Source: Anthopleura xanthogrammica
Taxonomy: Eukaryota > Cnidaria > Anthozoa > Actiniaria > Actiniidae
Length of the DNA: 64,000 nucleotides
NCBI GenBank assembly: GCA_964019055.1
Contig: OZ025215.1
Coordinates: forward strand, 2,629,001 to 2,693,000
Direction: 5' to 3'
Shown here: positions 56,917 to 64,000 of the stretch, piece after piece
Numbering within the stretch: position 1 is the stretch's first letter
How the letters are laid out: each line of letters starts with the position of its first letter
Translations under genes and position numbers: made by a program
The notes under the pieces: model-generated
What the model saw: the letters and a program-made list of their open reading frames with translations, nothing else
What the model was told of the DNA's origin: nothing
The model's database searches: none

Positions 56917-57582
56917 TTAATTCAATTCGGATTCCAAGCTTTCTTCCATAGCAAGTGGTGCTATTCCCTCTTTCTCGTGTACACCTTCTTTCGCGCTCAT
57001 AAGTATCTTTGCAATCCTTTGATCATCTGTTTGCATTGCCATATCAATCGGTTTTACTCCGTCATTTGCTTCAGCAGTAACACTCGCACCATTCTTTAAT
57101 AATAATAAAATCGTATCAGGATCACCACCACAAATCGCAGCATGCAAAGGCGTCCATCCTTCCCGATCTCGTAAATTTACATCGGCTCCAAACTTCATAA
57201 AAACTCTTAAACACGATAACTTTCCTTGGAAAGCAGCTTCATGAATCGGAGTCCCTCCGCTTGCATTAAGTCCATCGAGAGAAATATTAGCTGCAGAAGT
57301 CAATAGTCTTTCCAATAATCCCGAATTATTCTGAGCAACTGCAGCGTCTAAAGTATTACTAGGATTAAGATGTGTACAGTCATATGAAGTTTTTTGCGTT
57401 TCCGAGTTGTTAGAATCGTCGTCACCACTCTCAATTAAAATTGAAGGCAATTTTTTAATTTTAATTTTTTGAGCGTCATCTTTATCGTTCGTCTGTAGCG
57501 TTGAAGCGGAATGGCAAATTGAGAATCCTCGTTGGCGTTTGGTGTATTGGTATCGAGGTCGTTTATTCTTGCCTTGATCCAT
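56917..57582 (-). CDS. Small ankyrin-repeat protein, PPP1R27-like in layout
   Basis: 221 residues in one exon. The N terminus is basic (KNKRPRYQYTKRQR), followed by a second basic patch (KIKIKK) and an acidic, serine-rich linker (ESGDDDSNNSE). At least three ankyrin units follow: about residues 80-110 (divergent), 112-142 (GGTPIHEAAFQG, FMKFGADVNLRD) and 145-175 (GWTPLHAAICGG, LLLKNGASV), then a short capping helix pair. A basic N terminus and two or three ankyrins in a small protein resemble PP1 regulatory subunit 27 and NRARP-type proteins. No clear RVxF phosphatase-binding motif is seen, so the PP1 link is unproven. The basic patches could direct it to the nucleus. The start is the first ATG of the frame (ACAAAATGG context). 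The upstream flank is AT-rich. Confidence 0.75.
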   Translation of the reverse strand: MDQGKNKRPRYQYTKRQRGFSICHSASTLQTNDKDDAQKIKIKKLPSILIESGDDDSNNSETQKTSYDCTHLNPSNTLDAAVAQNNSGLLERLLTSAANISLDGLNASGGTPIHEAAFQGKLSCLRVFMKFGADVNLRDREGWTPLHAAICGGDPDTILLLLKNGASVTAEANDGVKPIDMAMQTDDQRIAKILMSAKEGVHEKEGIAPLAMEESLESELN

Positions 57583-57979
57583 TTTGTTCTCAGTCGTGCA
57601 CAAGTTGTAAATGATCTCGAATAATCTATCTTTAAACCAGTCTTTGATCCAGATCGTTGACTTACGAGTTGAACATATTGGTGTAAAAGAATCCTACGAG
57701 TTTGACTTTGGACTTGTTTTTTTTTTAATGTTTTCACGAACTTTTAGAGGTCACAAGCGAAGATGGCATTATTCACGTCATACGACTCAACTCAGACTTT
57801 TTAACAAATGGTCCAATGTTTTCGATTGGTGTTTGGCGGTATCAAAGGTATGTGAGGTTGAATTGAAAGACGCCACAAGCTAATGTATATACAGTGCATT
57901 TCACACTGGTCGAATAAATACTTACATCTTAACGTATCGAAAAATCCACGAATGAACTCTGTATAGCACAGTGGGAAAT

Positions 57980-58347
57980 CTATTTTGCGCTTTCCCTAAG
58001 AACTCTGTATATTAGAAGGTTATTATTCCTAAGTAAGCTTGAAAAAGTCATCCAGCGATATCCGCTCTGACTTGGCTGACAGAGTGTAATTGATGTGTTA
58101 GACGTCAAAATGGACGGCAATGCGATGTGAAAATCTTTATAATTCAGTTTTGTGTCAAACCACGGTTGGTGATCCGAGGAATCAAATCGGCCCGACAAAA
58201 CAAAGAAACGAACCCCCAAGTTATTATTGATATTGCCAAATCCACACCAATTACAATCAAAGTTTGAAGAAAACTCTTCAGGCAGTTCCCGCGATAACTG
58301 TCCAGAGATTGTGACAGGGGTTAGATCGCTGATTGTATGATGGACTC
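57980..58347 (-). other. Long stop-free minus-strand stretch, possible exon
   Basis: One frame stays open for about 120 codons on the minus strand and ends at a TAG at 57980. It has no early ATG. The boundary CTTTTTTAATCTCGAG at about 58348 could be an acceptor. The translation is of ordinary composition, with CNWCGFGN, GVRFFVLSGRFDSSD and LCQPSQSGYRWM. I recognise no family. It could be the terminal exon of a gene reading in from the right, or chance. A strong donor GTAAGTAT lies at about 57931 in another frame. Confidence 0.35.
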
Positions 58348-58349
58348 GA

Positions 58350-60182
58350 GATTAAAAAAGTCTAAATACTTAAACACTATAGAATCAACATGAACTTTAT
58401 TCATCTTCACGGTTCAAGAGCAGCATGAGCGATGAGCTCTTAGCTTCTTTTCACTGCACTTACGTAATCAAATATACTGAACTTCAAATAACTTTATAAT
58501 TCAAAAAATCATTAACGTTTCTAGCGGTCGGAGAACTAGTTTTCGTGGTTATTGTGGGCTTTAGTTTTAGCGGTTTTTTTAGCACTTTGACGAATATATA
58601 ACACATTTGCCCCAAGGTTCAACTTAAAATTGCTTTTAATTTTCTTTGTTTACGGATTGAAAAATGGAATTTAACATCCATGTGTAAACTTTTTGGCTAA
58701 TTGTTTTTAATAGCTTATAATATGGGTCATAAAAAGAAAAGAAAAAGAAAGTCAGAAAGGAAAAAGACGAATACTGGTATTTATTTTTTGATCGATTTTC
58801 TATCATTTTGTTGGTCATATCTTACCCCGAAACTCCTCTTTTACAGTGGACAGAAAGCTTTTTTCTTTTTTACTTTACATGATAATCTCAATAAAGCCGA
58901 GAGCTCATCCGTTGTAAATCTACTGTTATCTCGAACACGTCTTAGGCTTTTTAATAATTATCAGTACTTTTTTTAGCTCCTTTAACTCGCTTTGATCTTG
59001 TGAGATGGAGTAAGAATGCCTGTCGAACGCGCGCGGGCGAAGAAAGGCAAGCTCTATCGAAAAATTCTGCCCATTTTTTCATACGGTTCTCGAAATTATT
59101 AAATTAGTAATACTTAGATACACAGATATGAATAAACAAAATTGAATGACTGTTTATGAGTGTTTTTCAGCAGTTGAAAACAAGACAAGACAAAACAAAA
59201 AAATGAAAAAAGTAGACATTTGCATCTTCGATTTATCATTATTCATTTCTATCTATACTTTGTAAGTTAAAAACCAGTCGCTAAATATAGCCAACAAGAA
59301 ATATTTTAGAACAAGATCATTCTATTTTCGAATAAAGTATTTAGCACTTCATTTCAAACTTTTTAAATTATAGATTTAAAGTACTTTCAAATATTTAGAA
59401 TTTATTAATAAAATCTTAATTACAGTTTGGTATATTCATATTTTAGCCAATCTGTATTGATTCCCAAAGTCAATATTCATATCAGATTTTCCTCTTTAAG
59501 TACTTTCCTCATTAAACAATGGTCTTTCCAAGTTTGCCGAATATTATGATTTCTTTTTTCAAGAATATCAGTATTGAGTTTAACTTTTTTCTTATCATTT
59601 ACACCTATAAATATCTGTTTTGGTTCGTTTGTTCTTCGGTTACTGTTCGGCCGACGTTCGGTGGACGTTCGGTCGAGGTTAGGTGGACGTTGGGTCGAAG
59701 TTTGGTCATTGTTCGGCTCTTAGAACCTTTAAGAAAGAAACTTTCTTTTTATGAAGCTAAACAAACTCTCTTTTTGTAAAAGTTATATGTGGTTTGCAAC
59801 TTTTTTCAAGAGAATGAAATGACAAAAGACGTGGTGGCCAGTTCTCTGATGGCGGCCATATTGTTTAATGGCGGCCATCTTGGTTAGTAGTGACGTGGAG
59901 AAACCAAGACCAAATCTTTTGTGAAATTCAGGAATGACGGCTATGGCTACTCGATTGGCTTGGCACGCGTAGAAAGAGCAAATTTCTTATAAAAAGCAAA
60001 GAAAGAGTAGAAGTTGTATGGCCGCGAAAAAATCACGACACGGCCGCTTCACGCATCGAACCAATCAGGACGCGTGTAGATTGCTGTCGACTTGCAGCAC
60101 GTACAAGTCCAAGATAGCTTGATGATAAATACTGAAATATGAACAAGAAATATTGGCTGCTCGGCTATAATTCGCTTGGGAT

Positions 60183-60185
<3 letters not shown>
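58350..60185. other. Gene-free stretch
   Basis: No gene is recognised. ATGGCGGCCAT occurs twice 20 bases apart (about 59850 and 59869). Loose GTTCGGTGGACGTTCGGTCG-type decamers repeat at 59645-59716. Confidence 0.35.

Positions 60186-60214
<29 letters not shown>
60185..60214. repeat. GA dinucleotide microsatellite
   Basis: About 15 GA copies. Confidence 0.95.
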
Positions 60215-60217
<3 letters not shown>

Positions 60218-61638
60218 TTACTTGGGTACGTACTTAGTAAACATTAAAATGGCATCAGGATTTTTCCGTGCATTTTCACTGATCCAATCACAACCCATAG
60301 ATAATTTACAGCAAAAGATAGTGGAAAGAAATGTAAAAAATTCCTATTACAGAATTCCTTTCACGAAATATGGCTAAAATGTGTCACTTTAATGAGTCAT
60401 GTCACAATTAATTAGTAGTACTCTATCCAATGATTGATGGATGGTGACGCCAAGCTAACCTCAAAGTATCGTAATGTTGATCAATCTTTAGTATGGGTTT
60501 TAGTATGTCGTTTCATAGAATGCCTGACGCAAAGCCGTGATGAATTAATTGACATCATATCACGTATCACATACTTTCTTAGGCACTTGAAGATATCTTA
60601 TTGCGCATGCGTTAGAGTAGATTTTGTTCTACTGTGAAGACCAATGAACAGCTTTGTCACACCAAGGAGTAGAGTTTTTCCTCCGTTTTCATTGCTACGC
60701 GCTGATGGAGACAACTGTCGAGACAGGGAAATCGGGCAATGCAAGTGTCGTCAATCAGATACAGCGTTAGAGTATGTAAGGGAACAGTGAGAATATACAT
60801 GGGAACATACATCTTTTGACCCCAGAGATTCTCGGCTTCAAACGGAAGAGCGAAGCCAAAGAGCTCTGGGTACGAGAAAGGATTCTATTTCAAACCGACT
60901 TCGTTGCGCCCGCGATGTTCTTATCCACCAAAAACTCAGGCCTTAGCGACTATTTAAAAAAATAAATTCTTGGCATGATGTTCAGAGTTCAGTCTATACG
61001 ACAGTCTGCAAAATGAATTCCTTTCGCCTTCATCGCAGACAACACTTATCTCATCTGTATTTTCCTTTTGGTGGGCTTCCTGTGTCGATAATAATATGAC
61101 CGAGAGGAGCTGGTACTCCGAGAAGAAATAATAAGAGTTAATTCCCCCTCGTTTTTGGTCACCAGTCCTCCTGATTCCTCTCCATGTGTAACTTCAATAC
61201 AACTTTGTTTTGATATTTTTATTACTCATTCTATTTGACTTTAAAGCAAATAAACTATCTCAATTCTCAATACAGATTCTTGTTATTATATAATACAAAA
61301 TAAAGATAAATTTATTAAAATAAATTGATGCTAGAATGACACTTGAGAAAACTGTTTGCGCATGCGTGCATTTCAGCACGTTTTCCAAGAAATCAAGAGC
61401 AATTTTAATATGAAAAGATATGTTCGTTTTCTCCGAGTGACAATGCTAAAAAAATTCGTTCACTATACTTTTGTGGGACCGCCATGATACTTTATTAACG
61501 AAGAAAATATGGCTAAATTGGCCTTACATTTCAAGAAGTGACTACGTTTCCCCCCCAGCATTTTTCCAAAAAAATTGTATATTTTTCAGCCATTTTGCAT
61601 AAATACTACGAACATGCGCAAACATTTTCTTGTATCTG
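60215..61638. other. Gene-free stretch
   Basis: No gene is recognised. A MITE-end-like GAGCTCTGGGTACGAGA lies at about 60857, and GGGCTTCCTGTG, as in the 45021-45342 unit, at 61074. Confidence 0.35.
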
Positions 61639-61717
61639 CTAGAATGCAGTCTCGAATGCAGAGCTCCCCGGTTTCGACAGGGAGCGACAGAGGAGCTCTG
61701 GGTACGAGACTGGCTAG
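61639..61717. mobile_element. Short MITE with CAGTCTCG and GAGCTC arms
   Basis: CTAGAATGCAGTCTCG (61639) to GAGCTCC pairs with GGAGCTCTGGGTACGAGACTG to CTAG (61717). The TACCCAG part is changed in the left arm. The family is related to the element at 22603. Confidence 0.5.
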
Positions 61718-62893
61718 AATGATATTTAGAGATGTTTTTAGACTCGATTATCGTTCAACATTATTTTCTTGTGCCCGAGATCAAATCTAAACGAATGTAA
61801 TAAATCAAAGAATCCAAAAATTATTCTTAATGATTTTTAAACTGATTTTCGACGTTCTTCTGACACATTAATGAGAGTGTCATGTCAAAACAACAGTAGT
61901 TGTCAACAAAAATTTGGTTAGCCATTTGAGCCAGCGCAAGCCGCAGCCTCCGGTTAAAATAGCCACAAGTCTATCGCGGCCAGACACCTTAAATCTCCCC
62001 AGATGGCTCTTATTTATTTGGAAAGAACAAAAAATTCGTGCTAGTCCACAGTCTCTCCGCATTTATTTTTGGTCTTCGTAAGAAACGAAAGACTCTAGAA
62101 AAATCCAACAATGCAAGCTTTTTCTGGTTCTGGTTTCATTGTTTTGACAGCTTCATATTGTTGTATTAGCTAACCACTAAACCCTGGGAGGTCGTTTCTT
62201 CCAGAACCTTCTTTTGTTGTCGGAGAATCCAGGAACGAGAATGGTTTCAACCGACTCCAGAGAAAACGTCTGCGCATGCTCCTAGTTTGTATGTTTATAA
62301 ATTGGTTACTTGGACGATACGGCGCTCGGCGCTCGATGATATGGGGCGCTCAGGGGGCAAAACAAACTGACAAAGATGGCGGCTAATATATAGAGTACCG
62401 TTTATTTCTCTTTCTTTCATGTTTATCTTCTAAATTCATCTTTTGTCAAATTGTCTTGTGGTGAACTGTTAATGTTAATCGAAGTTAAGCCATTACTGTA
62501 ACAAAGTTTTGTAAATTTGCCCCCTACCAAGATGGCCGCCGTATTGTCGAAGAAGTCCATTAGTACAGGATGACTTCAGTTATGCTATTGGGAAAATGTT
62601 CCAAATTTATATTCAAAATTGCTTTAGAAACAGAATTTACTCTATGGCAAAACGCAGACGTTTACTCTGGTGTCGTTTAAGAAACTAGCGTAAGGTTGTG
62701 ACATTAACCGTTAAGAAGGGTTGACGATTTGTTGTCAGGAATTGTTACCGAAAAAATGGGTGAATAAGAATAAAATTAATCCCAATGGTTAGTAAGCCAA
62801 ATCCCGGGGGGTCGGGGGGGGGATTCAATATGGCTGCCAAGTGCCCCAAGATTCAAAGATTGACATTCTAAATAAGTTCCAGGATTACTTTGA
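61718..62893. other. Gene-free 3' flank of the tyrosine kinase
   Basis: No other gene is seen. ATGGCCGCCGTAT with downstream GTCGAA and AGTCCAT at 62532 matches 31992. The kinase 3' UTR must lie at the right end of this stretch. Confidence 0.35.
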
Positions 62894-63641
62894 TTAAGCA
62901 TAGGTTTCACCAATACCACCTCCTTCCATGTTTTCATAATAGGTTGTGCTGGAATTCTGAAAACACACAAAAAGGGTTTAGATTCTTGGCAAAGGAAGCC
63001 CAACTTGATAACAGCGCCGGCTTCAAACACACGCAATGGAAAAAATAAATAGATATGCTGCAAGACTTTTATTATGACGAGTCTTAGACCCGGCTCAAAC
63101 GTCGCACTTCGCATGAGCCGTACGCATTGGAGACAATACACGCATCAAGCATTCCCCGCTACCGCTCTAAGCGCATGCTCAGGGGATTAAAAAGTGGGAT
63201 AATATTTCGTAAAATATGCAATTTTTTGGTATATTTGACTCAAAATTCGCTTATAGGTACGTGATCTTGAATATTTAATGAAAATTGTGTTTGACAAGAA
63301 AAATGCAACTAAAATATAACATGTTTTACAAAATATTATCTCACTTTTTAATCCCCTGAGCATGCGCTTAGAGCGGTAGCGCGGAATGCTTGATGCGTGT
63401 ATATTATATATGAGTTCATTATATTTTACTAGGATTCTTTTAATTAATCCAAAATGGCGGCTATAAAAAACAGGAATTGCAATACCAGTAATTCCCTAGG
63501 TCGTTTGCCCTGCCATGGAACTAAAGACGTATACTTACAGGATTTACAGACTCCATTAGACAGTGTAGCTCAATGTACAGATCATCGAATGATGGCCGTA
63601 GAGAAGGATTAGCTTCCCAGCATCTTAACATAATGTTGTAC
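62894..63641 (-). CDS. 3' end of a protein tyrosine kinase (last two exons)
   Basis: Two exons read on the minus strand. 63641-63539 (acceptor GGCTTTAG, donor CCT|GTAAGT) codes for YNIMLRCWEANPSLRPSFDD and on to VNP, the last part of the kinase C lobe with the CW-x6-RP signature of tyrosine kinases. 62956-62894 (acceptor TGTTTTCAG) codes for twenty residues, NSSTTYYENMEGGGIGETYA, and a stop. The junction is in phase 0. YENM is a YxxM motif, which when phosphorylated binds the SH2 domains of PI3-kinase p85. Receptor or cytoplasmic type cannot be told, as upstream exons lie outside the window. The 582-nt intron contains a MITE. The tail is short after the kinase domain. Confidence 0.75.
63139..63399. 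mobile_element. 261-bp MITE with TA target duplication, copy 2 (kinase intron)
   Basis: This closely matches the element at 28341-28602 over its whole length, including CACGCATCAAGCATTCC ends and the interior TACGTGATCTTGAATATTTA. TA flanks both sides (63137-63138 and 63400-63401). Confidence 0.75.
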
Positions 63642-64000
63642 CTAAAGCCAGAGTAATGAAGTTAACAATGATTAAACCAGGGATATAGCTGCCTAGGGAT
63701 TTCCTCTGTGTAACAGTATACGTATTCTGAAATGCAGTGTCGAGTTGATGGTTTGAGCAGGCGCGTTTTGGCGCCAAAAATTCCCGCCAAAAATCCACAT
63801 AATTAAATAAGCTATCGAGAGAGTCACTTAGTCATACAAAGTTTTGTGTTTTTCAATGTTATATCAAGCCTTTCGTAGTCACTGTCCCTGAAATCTTATG
63901 CTAGGGGGCTTCTTCCCATATTCAAGGATTTATAATTTATAGAATATTTTTGTATGTTATATTAGACATTTCCGATTTAGCGGCATATAAGCGGAATAGG
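63642..64000. other. Probable intron of the tyrosine kinase
   Basis: No exon is recognised in this stretch. GGCGCCAAAAATTCCCGCCAA around 63770 is a small GC-rich patch. Confidence 0.35.

Overview
The window looks like animal nuclear DNA, most likely from an anthozoan cnidarian (sea anemone or coral). The basis is AT-rich, intron-split genes of clearly animal type (a Rab3 GTPase, a BTB-Kelch protein, the MON1-CCZ1 accessory protein RIMOC1, a tyrosine kinase), a small cluster of secreted PAN plus fibrinogen-like proteins of the type common in cnidarians, and very many short inverted-repeat transposons and microsatellites. The clade assignment is inference; no rRNA or mitochondrial marker is present.

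Layout. 1-8764 is a nest of inverted-repeat elements with no recognisable gene. 8765-14790 is more repeats, including a 15-bp minisatellite. A two- or three-exon SAM methyltransferase lies at 14797/14917-16124 (+). 16360-19830 is a run of foldback elements. 20740-30784 (+) holds two full-length and one 5'-truncated copy of a PAN/fibrinogen-like secreted protein gene, separated by an interrupted 87-bp minisatellite. Rab3 follows in three exons (33537-37398, +). A BTB-Kelch gene on the minus strand (44980-42239) is head-to-head with the eight-exon RIMOC1 gene (45421-50708, +). 53217-55400 is dominated by tetranucleotide arrays. A single-exon ankyrin-repeat gene (57582-56917, minus) follows. The last two exons of a tyrosine kinase (63641-62894, minus) lie at the right edge.

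How the genes relate. Rab3 (regulated exocytosis) and RIMOC1 (RAB7A activation on late endosomes) are both Rab-pathway genes, but nothing in the sequence links their regulation, so the proximity is probably chance. KLHL and RIMOC1 start codons are about 440 bp apart and probably share a promoter region. The PAN/fibrinogen-like copies are products of local duplication: they share 3' flanks for about 600 bp after the stop codon, and they differ mainly in one short block near the C terminus.

The most interesting signal is that block. It is a focal hypervariable segment between nearly identical flanks in the three PAN/fibrinogen-like copies, in which a pair of cysteines has been lost together in the third copy. 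The second is the density of mobile elements whose target-site duplications can still be read (TTAA, TTGT, TAA, TTA and an 8-bp site), including several inside RIMOC1 introns. Some minus-strand open stretches (57980-58347, 52860-53150) may be exons of an unrecognised gene. All exon boundaries given here were read by eye from splice signals and frame continuity.
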